The notes beneath the pieces are model-generated. The model made no database searches. It saw only the letters and a list, made by a program, of their open reading frames with translations, and had not been told where the DNA came from. From contig SUZH01000003.1 of the NCBI GenBank assembly GCA_015060045.1, forward strand, positions 62,001 through 126,000: DNA of 64,000 nt, given 5' to 3'. The DNA is from Rikenellaceae bacterium (GTDB taxonomy: Bacteria; Bacteroidota; Bacteroidia; Bacteroidales; Rikenellaceae). This document shows, in pieces, positions 32,441 through 41,840 of the stretch. A program made the position numbers and the translations under genes. The stretch's first letter is position 1, and every line of letters starts with the position of its first letter.

Positions 32441-35427
32441 GACTCGCTCAATTTTTCGATGCGTGCTTTGGCCTCGGCAACAATGCCGTCATCCTGCGGC
32501 GAATAGCCATCGGCCACACTTTGGTAGGTTGCACGTGCCTGGAACAGATCACCCTTCTTGACATAGAGATCGCCCAACAGCAGGTAGGCCTTAGCCAGGT
32601 AGTAGGCTTTGGGACTCTTCTCCGAGTAGGCAAAGATCGCCTGCTCGACCCGATCCAGATCGCCCGTACCCTCGGCAAAGTCGTACTCCATGACGTAGTA
32701 GGCAGCAGCCGATCCCTCGACGCTCTTTACCTCCGAGGCGAGCTGTTTATAGAGCAGGTGAGCTGCATCGCGGCGTCCCTCATGGCGCATCTGCTCGGCC
32801 CAGGCAAATTTAGCTTCGCGCGTAGCGGTCGCGCCGGCATCCTCCTTCGCCACCACATCGGCTGCCATCGCGGCAATCGCCTCCTTGTCGCCCGTTACGA
32901 TGGTTGAACGCACGTAGCCCGTCATAGCCGCCTCACGATCGGCGGGCGAGGTTACCACGTCGTAGAGTTTTCGATAGGCCGCAGCCGCCTCGGCATAGCG
33001 TCCTTCGGTCGTGGTCAGAGTCGTCAGATGCTTCAGCGACTCGACCGTATATTGGTTTGTACCCAGGTTGGTCAGTTCGGTCAAGACTTCGATTGCACCC
33101 GTCGTATTCTCCTCCTGCAGGTAGATCGTCGAGAGGTAATAGAGTGCATCGATACGGTACGAGCCCTTCGGGTAGCTCTTCAGGTAGCTACGCAACGAGC
33201 GGGCGGCATCCTCCGAACGACCCTCACTCAAATAGAGCTTTTGGGCCGCCGTAAAGGAGAGCGAATCGCGCGACACTGCGGTCAGATCGCTCTCGACACC
33301 CACGCGCTCGGCATAGGCGAAGTAGCCATCCACGTTACCCTCCGAGACATAGATATCACGAATACCCTGCATCGCTTCGCGCGCCTCGGCCGACTGCGGT
33401 GCAGATTCCACCACACGGTTGTAGGCAGCCAGCGAGCGCTGCTTGTCGCCCATATTGAGGTAGGCTAAACCCATATCGGCATAGGCCTGCGCACGGTGAG
33501 ACGAGGAGGGATAACGTTGTACGAAACGCTCCAACTCCGCAGCACCATCCGTATAACGCTCCTGTGCAATGTAGGTACGCGCCAACTCGTAGTGTGCCTC
33601 CTCTTGGTAGCCACCCACTCCACCGCGAACAATCTGCTGCAGCGCCTGCTGCTTTTCCGTCACCTGCCCCACAATGCCGAGCGTAATGGCTCGTTTATAG
33701 GCGGCATAGTGTTGGGTCGCGCCACCGAGTGCGATGGATTGGTTGTAGCGCACCAACGCATCCTCGAAACGACGATCGGCATAGGCCGTATCGCCCAAAC
33801 GATTCAGGGCATCACCACGATAGCCATCGCGGGTCGTATAGTTGGCAATGAACTGCGTAAAGGCCTGCTCGGCAGCCGACATCTGCTCCTGCTGGTAGTG
33901 GCAATAGCCGAGGTTGTACCACGAAAGGGCATATTCGCGTTCGTTCTTGGGAGCCAACTTCAAGTAATTATTGAAGCGGCTGGCGGCCGACGCAAAATCC
34001 CCCTCGGCATAGGCAATCTCGCCCTGCCAGAATTGGCATAATGCCGAATAGCGCGGCGAGACACCCAGCTGGGCCGACTCGGCCAATGCGCTGTGTGCCG
34101 TTCGCAGGTTACCCGCCTTATAGGCATCCAACGCGCGGAAATAGGTAATCTTCTGCAAGACGGTGCGCAGTTCGGCATCAGCATTCGGCATCGCCTTAAT
34201 GGCGCGATAGGCGGCATCGTAATCGCGTGAATTGTAGTAGGCGGCAATAAGCAACGTGCGCGCCTCGTCCAGACGCTTCGAGCGCGGATAGGTCGTCATA
34301 TAACGGCTCAAGAGGTTGATTGCGCCGTTGAACAGGCCTCCACCCAATTCGTATTGCAGTTTGGCGCAGTTGAAAAGTGCATCCTCGGCAATCTCGGCAT
34401 CCAGCTCGTGGTCGGTCGCCATGGCAAAGGCTTGTTGCGCCAACTCCTTCTTGCCTTGACGCAGGTAGCAATCGGCCAAATGGTACGAAGCGTTTTGCGT
34501 CAGGGCATCCTGCGGGCCACACGCCTGGCGCAACCACGGTGTAGCGGCCTCATAGCGTGCCTGGCGATAGAGTGAGAAACCTTTGAGGTAAGCGCCATCG
34601 CGATCCAGCTTACCACCTGCCGCCTCGAAAGCTTCGAGGTGTTGCAATGTGCGGCCATAATCGTCGAGACGGAACCACGACTCGGCAATCACACGCTCCA
34701 ACTCGGCACGTCGTGCCGGAACGGCTTGTGCAGCCAGCGCCTCACCATGCTCCACCACGTAGCGATAATTACCCTCGCGGAACTCGATCTGCAGCAGATA
34801 ATAGGGGACCAACTCGCCATAGGCGGGCGATGCGAGCAACTGCGTAAATTGTGCACGCGCAACCTCATTGCGTCCACCGACGTAATCCATATAGGCCTTA
34901 TAGTAGGTGGAGTGGTCGCGGTACTCGCTCTTCGGGTCAATGCGGTTGAAGTATTGATAGGCCTCGGCATAGTTACGCTCGGAGAAGGCCACGTAACCCA
35001 TGCGGATATCGTAGCGTTCGCGCTCCTGGCGCGTCAGACTCTTATAAACGCACTGCGAGAAGTGGCGACGAGCTGCCGCCATATCCCCCTCGGCGCAAGC
35101 CAACGAACCGAGCGAAAAACGCACCTGATTATTGAAGGTAGATTGAGGGTAACGGCGCATAAACTCCTGCAGAGCACCTCGGGCGTTCTCCGTGCCCAAC
35201 TCCACGGCACATGCAGCCAGGTAGTAATCGATCTCCTCGTGCAGGGCCGTCTCACCGCGCGGCGTAGCGGCCTGCAGCGAGCGGAACTCGTGGCGGGCAT
35301 CGCTCCAGCGGCCAAACTCAAAGAGCTGGCGCCCCCGTTGCAGGGTAGCATAAGTCGCTTCGGAGGGCTGTGCCCAAAGCGAAAGCGAACAGCAAATACC
35401 CCAGATTAAAAATAAGAATTTTCGCAT
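32437..35427 (-). CDS. Large tetratricopeptide-repeat protein
   Basis: This 996-aa protein has an N-terminal signal peptide (ending SLWAQ) and then nearly continuous TPR/Sel1-like helical hairpins over the whole length. Repeat signatures such as ALSWYNLGYCHYQQEQMSAAEQAF are visible. It should be a periplasmic or outer-membrane-associated scaffold. It overlaps the downstream barrel gene by 4 bp and lies 31 bp after the DoxX-like gene. The pairing of a giant TPR protein with a barrel suggests a periplasmic partner for the barrel. No enzymatic motif is seen. Confidence 0.85.
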   Translation of the reverse strand: MRKFLFLIWGICCSLSLWAQPSEATYATLQRGRQLFEFGRWSDARHEFRSLQAATPRGETALHEEIDYYLAACAVELGTENARGALQEFMRRYPQSTFNNQVRFSLGSLACAEGDMAAARRHFSQCVYKSLTRQERERYDIRMGYVAFSERNYAEAYQYFNRIDPKSEYRDHSTYYKAYMDYVGGRNEVARAQFTQLLASPAYGELVPYYLLQIEFREGNYRYVVEHGEALAAQAVPARRAELERVIAESWFRLDDYGRTLQHLEAFEAAGGKLDRDGAYLKGFSLYRQARYEAATPWLRQACGPQDALTQNASYHLADCYLRQGKKELAQQAFAMATDHELDAEIAEDALFNCAKLQYELGGGLFNGAINLLSRYMTTYPRSKRLDEARTLLIAAYYNSRDYDAAYRAIKAMPNADAELRTVLQKITYFRALDAYKAGNLRTAHSALAESAQLGVSPRYSALCQFWQGEIAYAEGDFASAASRFNNYLKLAPKNEREYALSWYNLGYCHYQQEQMSAAEQAFTQFIANYTTRDGYRGDALNRLGDTAYADRRFEDALVRYNQSIALGGATQHYAAYKRAITLGIVGQVTEKQQALQQIVRGGVGGYQEEAHYELARTYIAQERYTDGAAELERFVQRYPSSSHRAQAYADMGLAYLNMGDKQRSLAAYNRVVESAPQSAEAREAMQGIRDIYVSEGNVDGYFAYAERVGVESDLTAVSRDSLSFTAAQKLYLSEGRSEDAARSLRSYLKSYPKGSYRIDALYYLSTIYLQEENTTGAIEVLTELTNLGTNQYTVESLKHLTTLTTTEGRYAEAAAAYRKLYDVVTSPADREAAMTGYVRSTIVTGDKEAIAAMAADVVAKEDAGATATREAKFAWAEQMRHEGRRDAAHLLYKQLASEVKSVEGSAAAYYVMEYDFAEGTGDLDRVEQAIFAYSEKSPKAYYLAKAYLLLGDLYVKKGDLFQARATYQSVADGYSPQDDGIVAEAKARIEKLSES

Positions 35428-35458
35428 ACGCGTATCTTTTTCGTGCCGACGGCAACTC

Positions 35459-36571
35459 CTATTGCAGGCGCAGCGTCAAGCAGTTATACTTACCCGTAAT
35501 GGTGCCGTTGTCCAACACAACCACACCATTGCGTGCTCGAAGCATGGTCTTCATCGTCGATGCATCGATGTTGAAGCAGGGTACCAAGACACTGCCCATA
35601 CGCACCGAAGACTGCTCATAGAGCGGATCGGGCGTCAGCACCACGGTACTCTGTCCCAGCATGGCGGCACGATCGGCCAAATCGCCCAACTTCAGTCGGC
35701 AACGCTCCGGGATGGCATTCAGGTCGGTGATGCAGAACAGATAGAGTCGTCCGGGCAGGGTCAGCAGGTACTCCGTCGCATCGCCTTTGGCATTATAGAC
35801 CGTAAATTCGCTGATGAGCGCCTTGACCACATTGTGCTCACTCGCGGTGCGGGTCTCTACCCACTCCCACTTCGTCTCGTCCTGCCACTCGGTATCCTCC
35901 AGCGAGAACTCCTTCAGCTTGCCGCTCTTCAGGTTGCGATAGACGAGCACGGTCTCAACCTCCTCGTCCTGCATCGCCTGCTCCTCGAGCATCGCCTCAC
36001 GGATATTGACACCCTCCTTGTAGGGCAGGAAGTCAAGCACCGGCAGGTGGTAGTAGCAATAGGTACCCAATCCCATCGCTACCGAGAAGAATAAGACGGT
36101 CAGCGCCAACTCCAACTTCGAGAACGAAAGGATACGATCAGGACGATAACGCCACCAGACAATCACGGCCATCGGCAGCAGGCAAAGGTTCTTGATGAAG
36201 GTTTCCCACGGCGTCAGCTTCATTGCCTCACCGAAGCACCCGCAATCCTCCACCGGCAGCACCGTGGCGCTAAGGAAGGTAATCGTCGTGAAGATCAGCA
36301 TCGAGCAGACGGCAAAGATCGAAATCAGACGGATACGCACCTTGAACAGGAGCATCAAACCCATCATTAGCTCCGCACCGCACAGCCAAATCGAGAAGGG
36401 CATCACGTAGGGCTGCAACGAATCCCATCCGTAGATCGTGAGGTATTCGCTCACCTTGAGAGCCGTACCCCACGGATCGACCGTCTTGACCACGCCCGAA
36501 AAGATGAAGGTGATGGCCAGCAGGATGCGACACACGTGTGTCAGATTTTTAAAGGCTCGCTTCGTTCGCAT
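35459..36571 (-). CDS. DoxX/MauE-like membrane protein with periplasmic C-terminal domain (BT_3928-like)
   Basis: The 370-aa protein has a DoxX/MauE-like membrane part with helices at about 14-32, 54-75, 84-105 and 130-145. A conserved VEDCGCFGEAM loop (C-G-C pair, near residue 110) could be redox-active. A further helix (about 155-180) leads to a soluble domain (about 200-370) that looks thioredoxin-like: it includes LYLFCITDLNAIP and ends in VVVLDNGTITGKYN. Such proteins are conserved in Bacteroidales. It starts 3 bp after tmk. A thiol-redox or quinone-linked role is inferred from the Cys pair only. Confidence 0.75.
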   Translation of the reverse strand: MRTKRAFKNLTHVCRILLAITFIFSGVVKTVDPWGTALKVSEYLTIYGWDSLQPYVMPFSIWLCGAELMMGLMLLFKVRIRLISIFAVCSMLIFTTITFLSATVLPVEDCGCFGEAMKLTPWETFIKNLCLLPMAVIVWWRYRPDRILSFSKLELALTVLFFSVAMGLGTYCYYHLPVLDFLPYKEGVNIREAMLEEQAMQDEEVETVLVYRNLKSGKLKEFSLEDTEWQDETKWEWVETRTASEHNVVKALISEFTVYNAKGDATEYLLTLPGRLYLFCITDLNAIPERCRLKLGDLADRAAMLGQSTVVLTPDPLYEQSSVRMGSVLVPCFNIDASTMKTMLRARNGVVVLDNGTITGKYNCLTLRLQ

Positions 36572-36574
36572 AGG

Positions 36575-37252
36575 CTACAAAAGAGGGGTTACGAGTTGTT
36601 TGATTTTTTGGAAAATCCCCTCGGGGCTCTCCATTTCACCCGTTGCCGTGCTGCAATCCACCACCTGGAACTGCTCGTCACGCTCGGCACAGGCCAAATA
36701 GACCTCGCGTACGCGTTGCTGCAGGCTCAACGACGCCTCATGAATATCCTTGCCACCCTGCAGGTAGTTGCGATCATCGCCCTCGCGCTGCTCGGTCAAC
36801 TTTCGCTCAGTGAAAGCAAAAGGAACGTCCAAGAAGAGCGACAAATCGGGCTTCGGAATCCGATGGTAGCCAAACTCCAGATCGAGGATCCACTGCATCA
36901 GGCGATCACGCTCCGCGCCGGCCTCCAGTTTGGCGCATTGGTAACCGACGTTCGAGTAGACATAGCGGTCTAAAATCACCACCTTGCCCTCATCGAGCCA
37001 ACCCTGAATCATTCGGGCTGCATCGGCACGATCGCCGGCATAGATCAGCGCCACGAGATAGGGATCCACCTCCGAGGCCGAGCCAAATTCGCCACGCAGG
37101 AAGCGTGCGATCAGTTCGCCATAGATCGGTGCATCGAAACGCGGGAAGTGCAAGAAAGCACACTCCTGACCGCGCTCCTCAAAGAGGCGTGTCAGTTGCT
37201 TGATCTGGGTCGATTTTCCCGCCCCGTCCAAACCTTCGAGTACGATAAACAT
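36575..37252 (-). CDS. tmk: Thymidylate kinase
   Basis: Tmk phosphorylates dTMP to dTDP. The P-loop EGLDGAGKST lies at residues 5-14, the DRYVYSN motif near 92 and the LID region EREGDDRN near 170. The 225-aa length is at the long end of the family. It starts 45 bp after sufS and ends 3 bp before the DoxX-like gene, which places an essential nucleotide kinase inside the suf-envelope series. Confidence 0.94.
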   Translation of the reverse strand: MFIVLEGLDGAGKSTQIKQLTRLFEERGQECAFLHFPRFDAPIYGELIARFLRGEFGSASEVDPYLVALIYAGDRADAARMIQGWLDEGKVVILDRYVYSNVGYQCAKLEAGAERDRLMQWILDLEFGYHRIPKPDLSLFLDVPFAFTERKLTEQREGDDRNYLQGGKDIHEASLSLQQRVREVYLACAERDEQFQVVDCSTATGEMESPEGIFQKIKQLVTPLL

Positions 37253-37297
37253 GAATTAAAACGTGTTTGGGTTCTCTCTTTGTTGTTCATTTAGCGG

Positions 37298-38518
37298 CTA
37301 TCCGCGCAACATGCGGACGGCTCGCTCCACCCCCTTGACGAGGGCGTCAATCTCTTGTTCGGTGTTGTACATCGCCAGCGATGCACGGCACATGCCTTGC
37401 ACACCGAAGTGCTGCATCACCGGCTCGGCACAATGTTGACCCGTGCGGACGGCGATGCCCAATTTATCGAGGATCATACCCAGGTCGTATCCGTGTACCC
37501 CCTCAATATTAAACGCCAAAATGGCGCATTTATTAGGTGTCTTGCCATAAATTCGCAGCCCCTCGATCTGCTCCAAGCGTTCGGTGGCATAGCGCAGCAA
37601 CTTTTGTTCATGCTTTTCGATCGCCTCCGCGTCGAACTGTTCGAGGAAACGGATTGCCTCCTTGAGACCGATTGCTCCGATGTAGTTGGCCGTACCCGCC
37701 TCAAACTTCAGCGGCACGGGGGCGTAAGTGGTCTTCTCGAACGAGACGCGATCAACCATGTCGCCACCTCCCATAAACGGAGGTATTGCCTCGAGTAGGG
37801 CACGCTTGCCATACAGGACACCGATACCTGTCGGACCGTAGAGTTTATGTCCCGAGAAGGCATAGAAATCACAATCCAGCGCAACGACATCCACCCCACC
37901 ATGCACCACACCCTGACATCCATCGACCAGCACTACGGCACCCACGGCATGGGCTGCCTCGATGATCGGTTTCAAATCGGGACGTGTGCCGAGCGTATTC
38001 GATGCCTGCGTCACGGCCACCATTTTGGTGTGCTCGTCCAGCAGTTCGGGCAGCAACTCGACCCGTAAGCGCCCCTCGTCATCAAAGGGCAGTACACGAA
38101 TCTCGGCACCCTTGCGCTCGGCAGCCAACTGCCAGGGAACGATATTCGAATGGTGTTCCAGCTCGCTGATGAGGATATTATCGCCCGCATGGAGAAACTG
38201 TTCGCTCCAAGCGTAAGCCACCAGGTTGATCGAGGCCGTCGCACCGGCCGTGAAGATGATCTCCTCCTTCTCCTTGGCCCCAATAAAACGAGCCACCTCG
38301 GCGCGCGCCTCCTCATACTGCTCGGTCGCCACCTCCGAAAGGTAGTGGACTCCGCGATGGATGTTGGCGTTGAGTTCGCGGTGCAGACGATCCACCGTAC
38401 GAATCACCACTTCGGGTTTCTGTGCCGTAGCTCCGCTATCGAGGTAGACGAGCGGCCGATCATAGACCTTGCGCTCCAGGATCGGAAACTCTTTGCGTAT
38501 GGCTTCAACGTCAAACAT
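37298..38518 (-). CDS. sufS: Cysteine desulfurase SufS
   Basis: SufS is a PLP enzyme that takes sulfur from cysteine as a persulfide for Fe-S cluster assembly. The PLP lysine is K225 in FSGHKLYGP and the persulfide Cys is C363 in RTGQHCAEP, a type II desulfurase arrangement. EHHSN (near 121) and DGCQGVVHG (near 199) bind PLP. The 406-aa length is typical. It is the fourth gene of sufB-C-D-S, 4 bp after sufD. No sufE or sufU is adjacent, so the sulfur acceptor must be encoded elsewhere or be unnecessary. Confidence 0.96.
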   Translation of the reverse strand: MFDVEAIRKEFPILERKVYDRPLVYLDSGATAQKPEVVIRTVDRLHRELNANIHRGVHYLSEVATEQYEEARAEVARFIGAKEKEEIIFTAGATASINLVAYAWSEQFLHAGDNILISELEHHSNIVPWQLAAERKGAEIRVLPFDDEGRLRVELLPELLDEHTKMVAVTQASNTLGTRPDLKPIIEAAHAVGAVVLVDGCQGVVHGGVDVVALDCDFYAFSGHKLYGPTGIGVLYGKRALLEAIPPFMGGGDMVDRVSFEKTTYAPVPLKFEAGTANYIGAIGLKEAIRFLEQFDAEAIEKHEQKLLRYATERLEQIEGLRIYGKTPNKCAILAFNIEGVHGYDLGMILDKLGIAVRTGQHCAEPVMQHFGVQGMCRASLAMYNTEQEIDALVKGVERAVRMLRG

Positions 38519-38522
38519 AACG

Positions 38523-39338
38523 TTACATCGTTTTTAATTTCTGCTCCATAAGCTCCAACACCGCACCACACAGGCCATCCTCCTCGCAGTGCATCACCAG
38601 ATCGCCCACAAAGCCGACAATCTGCAGACGGCGCGCCTGCTGCTCATCAAGGCCGCGCTGACGCATGTAGTAAACGGCCTCCTGGTCCATCTGGCCCACC
38701 GTAGCGCCGTGCGAACACTTCACGTCGTCGGCGTAGATCTCCAGCTGGGGCATCGTCTCGATGCGGGCATTCTCCGAGAGGAGGAGGTTGCGGTTTTGCT
38801 GCTCGGCATCGGTACGCTGGGCATCTTTTGCCACATAGACCATACCCTCGAAGCGTCCCACCGACTTACCACCTGCCACACCACGCGCAATCGAGCGACT
38901 GCGGCAATCGGCCGAAAGGTGGTTCGTGCGGATCGAAAGTTCAGCATGCTCACCATCGGCGGTCAAGAAGACGCCATTGACTTCGCTCTCGGCCTCCGCA
39001 CCACACAGATCAATCGTATAGGCGACGTTGGCCGAGCCCAGCTCCACCGAGGTCAATTTCAGGTGGCTGGCGGCCTGCTGCTGCACCTGCACCGTCGCAA
39101 AAGCCTCGGCCATAAAGAGTTCATTCACGGTCAGCGATGCGCCCTCTCCCAATCGGATCGAGAGCTCGGCCGTGCGAGGCTCCTCGTGCAGAATCACCAG
39201 ATGACCCGCACCGCCCGCTGCCACCTCCACTTCGAGGTGTGCAGGATTCGTGGCCACAAAGGGACGCTCCGTAACTCCTTCGATGCGCAGCTGCTCCTTC
39301 ACGGGCGCCATCTCGCGTATCAAATCACGCAACTCCAT
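38523..39338 (-). CDS. sufD: Fe-S assembly protein SufD (short form)
   Basis: SufD is a beta-helical scaffold that pairs with SufB and SufC to build Fe-S clusters. The core is present, including the conserved segment CSHGATVG (near residue 209) and the C-terminal helical part with YYMRQRGLDEQQAR. At 271 aa it is much shorter than the roughly 420-450 aa common for SufD: the N-terminal helical domain is largely missing. The frame is intact and packed against sufC (2 bp) and sufS (4 bp), so it looks like a real short variant, not a decayed gene. Confidence 0.9.
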   Translation of the reverse strand: MELRDLIREMAPVKEQLRIEGVTERPFVATNPAHLEVEVAAGGAGHLVILHEEPRTAELSIRLGEGASLTVNELFMAEAFATVQVQQQAASHLKLTSVELGSANVAYTIDLCGAEAESEVNGVFLTADGEHAELSIRTNHLSADCRSRSIARGVAGGKSVGRFEGMVYVAKDAQRTDAEQQNRNLLLSENARIETMPQLEIYADDVKCSHGATVGQMDQEAVYYMRQRGLDEQQARRLQIVGFVGDLVMHCEEDGLCGAVLELMEQKLKTM

Positions 39339-39340
39339 CG

Positions 39341-40093
39341 CTACTCCTTATAGTCGTTAATCAACCAATCGTAGCCCTCTTTCTCGAGCTTGAGCGCAAG
39401 CGACCGATCACCCGTATAGATGATGCGGCCCTTATAGAGGACATGTACATAGTCAGGCACGATGTAGTCCAACAGACGCTGGTAGTGGGTAATGACCACC
39501 GTGGCGTTCTCCTCCGTATGGAGCTTCGTCACGCCCGTAGCCACGATGCGCAGGGCGTCAATATCGAGACCCGAATCCGTTTCGTCGAGGATCGCCAACT
39601 TCGGATCGAGCATCGCCATTTGGAAAATCTCGTTCTTCTTCTTCTCGCCACCCGAGAAGCCCTCGTTCACGGCACGCGAAGTCATCTTCGTATCGAGCTC
39701 CACGACCTTCGCCTTCTCACGCATGAGTTTCAAGAACTCGCCGGCCGTCAAAGGCTCTTCACCGCGGAACTTGCGCTGCTCGTTGACGGCGATCTTCATA
39801 AAGTTGGCCATCGTCACACCCGGAATCTCGACCGGATACTGGAAGCCGAGGAAGAGACCCATGCGGGCACGATCCTCGATCGAGCTTTCGAGCAGGTTCT
39901 GCCCCTCGAACTCCACTTCGCCCTCCGTGACGGTAAACTTCTCGTTACCTGCCAGGACCGAGGCCAGGGTCGATTTACCCGAACCGTTGGGCCCCATGAT
40001 GGCGTGCACCTCACCCGCCTTCACCTCCAGGTTGATGCCGCGAAGGATCTCCTTACCATCGACCGCTGCGTGTAAATTTTTAACTTTTAGCAT
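39341..40093 (-). CDS. sufC: Fe-S assembly ATPase SufC
   Basis: SufC is an ABC-type ATPase that drives conformational change in the SufBCD complex. Walker A GPNGSGKST is near residue 34, the signature FSGGEKKKNEI near 147 and Walker B LAILDETDSGLD near 167. I take MLKVKNLHAAV (start 40093, 250 aa); the open frame begins 54 bp upstream but those residues lack homology. It is 58 bp after sufB and 2 bp before sufD. Confidence 0.96.
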   Translation of the reverse strand: MLKVKNLHAAVDGKEILRGINLEVKAGEVHAIMGPNGSGKSTLASVLAGNEKFTVTEGEVEFEGQNLLESSIEDRARMGLFLGFQYPVEIPGVTMANFMKIAVNEQRKFRGEEPLTAGEFLKLMREKAKVVELDTKMTSRAVNEGFSGGEKKKNEIFQMAMLDPKLAILDETDSGLDIDALRIVATGVTKLHTEENATVVITHYQRLLDYIVPDYVHVLYKGRIIYTGDRSLALKLEKEGYDWLINDYKE

Positions 40094-40151
40094 ATACTTG
40101 TTTTGTTTTTTATTTTTTCTATTCAATATTTTATCTCGTAGGTTCAACCTT

Positions 40152-41600
40152 CTAACCTACACTACCCTCCAACTGCAGCGCAAGCAGTTTTTGTGCCTCA
40201 ACGGCAAACTCCATGGGGAGCTTGGCCAACACCTCGCGGGCATAGCCATTAACAATCAACCCCACGGCATCCTCAGTCGAGAGGCCGCGCTGGTTGCAGT
40301 AGAAGAGCTGATCATCGGAAATCTTCGAGGTGGTTGCCTCATGCTCCAGGATCGCCGTGCGGTTGCGGCAATCCACCACAGGGAAGGTGTGCGCGCCGCA
40401 CTGATCGCCGATCAAGAGCGAATCGCACTGCGAATAGTTACGGGCATTCTCCGCACCCGGATTTACGCGTACCAGACCGCGATAGGCATTCTGGCTCTTA
40501 CCGGCCGAGATACCCTTCGATACGATGCGTGAACGGGTATTCTTGCCGATGTGGATCATCTTCGTACCCGTATCGGCCTGCTGGAAGTTGTTAGTCATGG
40601 CCACCGAGTAAAACTCGCCCACCGAGTTATCGCCCAGGAGCACACAGCTCGGGTATTTCCACGTGATGGCCGAGCCGGTCTCGACCTGCGTCCACGAAAG
40701 GCGGGCATGCTCGCGGCAAAGGCCACGCTTCGTGACGAAGTTATAGACTCCGCCCTTGCCCTCCTTGTCGCCCGGGTACCAATTCTGCACCGTCGAGTAC
40801 TTCACCTCGGCATTCCGCTCCACGACAATCTCCACCACGGCGGCGTGCAACTGGTTCTCGTCGCGCTGCGGAGCGGTGCAACCCTCCAGGTAGCTCACAT
40901 ACGACCCCTCATCGGCCACGATGAGCGTGCGCTCAAACTGACCCGTACCTGCCGCATTGATGCGGAAGTAGGTCGAAAGCTCCATCGGGCAACGCACCCC
41001 TTTGGGGATGTAGCAGAACGAACCGTCCGAGAAGACAGCCGCATTGAGTGCCGCATAGAAGTTATCCTTGTAGGGCACGACACTACCCAAATACTTTTTC
41101 ACCAGATCGGGGTGTTCCTTGATTGCCTCGGAGATCGAGCAGAAGATGATGCCCTTCTCCTTGAGCGTCTCGCGGAAGGTGGTCTTTACGGACACCGAGT
41201 CCATCACGGCATCCACAGCCACACCCGCAAGGGCCATCTGCTCCTCGAGCGGAATACCCAACTTATCGAAGGTGCGCTTTAGTTCAGGATCGACCTCGTC
41301 CATCGAGCCAAGTTGTTTCTTAGGCTTCGGGGCGGCATAGTAGCTGATCGCCTGAAAGTCGATTTCGGGAATGTCGAGGTGAGCCCACGTCGGATGCTCC
41401 AACGTCAGCCAATAGCGGTAAGCCTCCAGACGACGTTCGGTCATCCACTCCGGTTCGCCCTTCTTTTCGGAGATGAGGCGTACGACCTCCTCCGAGAGGC
41501 CTTTTTCGATGATTTCTGTCTCAATATCGGTCGTAAAACCGTATTTATACTCCTCACCCGTAAGGTCTTGCAATATCTCTTTTTCGTTTTTCTCTGCCAT
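40152..41600 (-). CDS. sufB: Fe-S assembly scaffold SufB
   Basis: SufB is the main scaffold on which Fe-S clusters form. The 482-aa protein keeps the conserved Cys-rich end: [25 protein letters not shown] and [10 protein letters not shown], plus the [12 protein letters not shown] stretch. These correspond to the region carrying the sulfur-accepting Cys of the E. coli protein. I start at MAEKNEKE (41600); an upstream ATG would add three residues. It is the first gene after the promoter at 41630, with the order sufB-C-D-S found in Bacteroidetes. Confidence 0.96.
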   Translation of the reverse strand: MAEKNEKEILQDLTGEEYKYGFTTDIETEIIEKGLSEEVVRLISEKKGEPEWMTERRLEAYRYWLTLEHPTWAHLDIPEIDFQAISYYAAPKPKKQLGSMDEVDPELKRTFDKLGIPLEEQMALAGVAVDAVMDSVSVKTTFRETLKEKGIIFCSISEAIKEHPDLVKKYLGSVVPYKDNFYAALNAAVFSDGSFCYIPKGVRCPMELSTYFRINAAGTGQFERTLIVADEGSYVSYLEGCTAPQRDENQLHAAVVEIVVERNAEVKYSTVQNWYPGDKEGKGGVYNFVTKRGLCREHARLSWTQVETGSAITWKYPSCVLLGDNSVGEFYSVAMTNNFQQADTGTKMIHIGKNTRSRIVSKGISAGKSQNAYRGLVRVNPGAENARNYSQCDSLLIGDQCGAHTFPVVDCRNRTAILEHEATTSKISDDQLFYCNQRGLSTEDAVGLIVNGYAREVLAKLPMEFAVEAQKLLALQLEGSVG

Positions 41601-41602
41601 AG

Positions 41603-41624
41603 TAGTCACGCTATAGTCACTATA
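41603..41624 (-). promoter_or_regulatory. Candidate operator over the suf transcription start
   Basis: TATAGTCACTATA (41612-41624) is a perfect 13-bp odd palindrome. TAGTCAC also occurs twice in direct orientation 11 bp apart (41603-41609 and 41614-41620), that is, one helical turn. The sites cover the predicted start and the short leader. Confidence 0.45.
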
Positions 41625-41629
41625 TCATG

Positions 41630-41637
41630 CAAAGATA
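41630..41637 (-). promoter_or_regulatory. Promoter of the suf series
   Basis: CAAAGATA on + is TATCTTTG on -, with TTG (CAA at 41657-41659) 19 bp upstream. The transcript would begin near 41625, about 25 nt before the sufB ATG. Confidence 0.75.
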
Positions 41638-41660
41638 ATGAAATTTATTGCTTTAGCAAT

Positions 41661-41685
41661 AAAAAAAGATCGGCCAAGAGCCGAC
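41661..41685 (-). terminator. Terminator between the TPR gene and suf
   Basis: On the - strand AGTCGGC, loop TCTTG, then GCCGATC is followed by T7. It ends the TPR transcript just before the suf promoter. Confidence 0.75.
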
Positions 41686-41758
41686 TTTTGCAAATGCACC
41701 AGCCACCCCATGACCCGTTACTGATTTTAGAGGCGCAAATTTGTGCTATAAACAAAGT

Positions 41759-41803
41759 AAGCCCCGAATGGGTAATACTTGACGTACATCCCATTCGGGG
41801 CTT
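41759..41803. repeat. Long perfect hairpin downstream of the TPR gene
   Basis: AAGCCCCGAATGGG and CCCATTCGGGGCTT form a perfect 14-bp stem with a 17-nt loop, 38 bp after the TPR stop. It has no T run; it could act as a 3' stabiliser upstream of the true terminator at 41661. The rest of 41601-41840 holds the suf promoter. Confidence 0.7.
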
Positions 41804-41840
41804 GCATGTGCGGGCTAAACCGCCCTACAAATCAGAGGAA

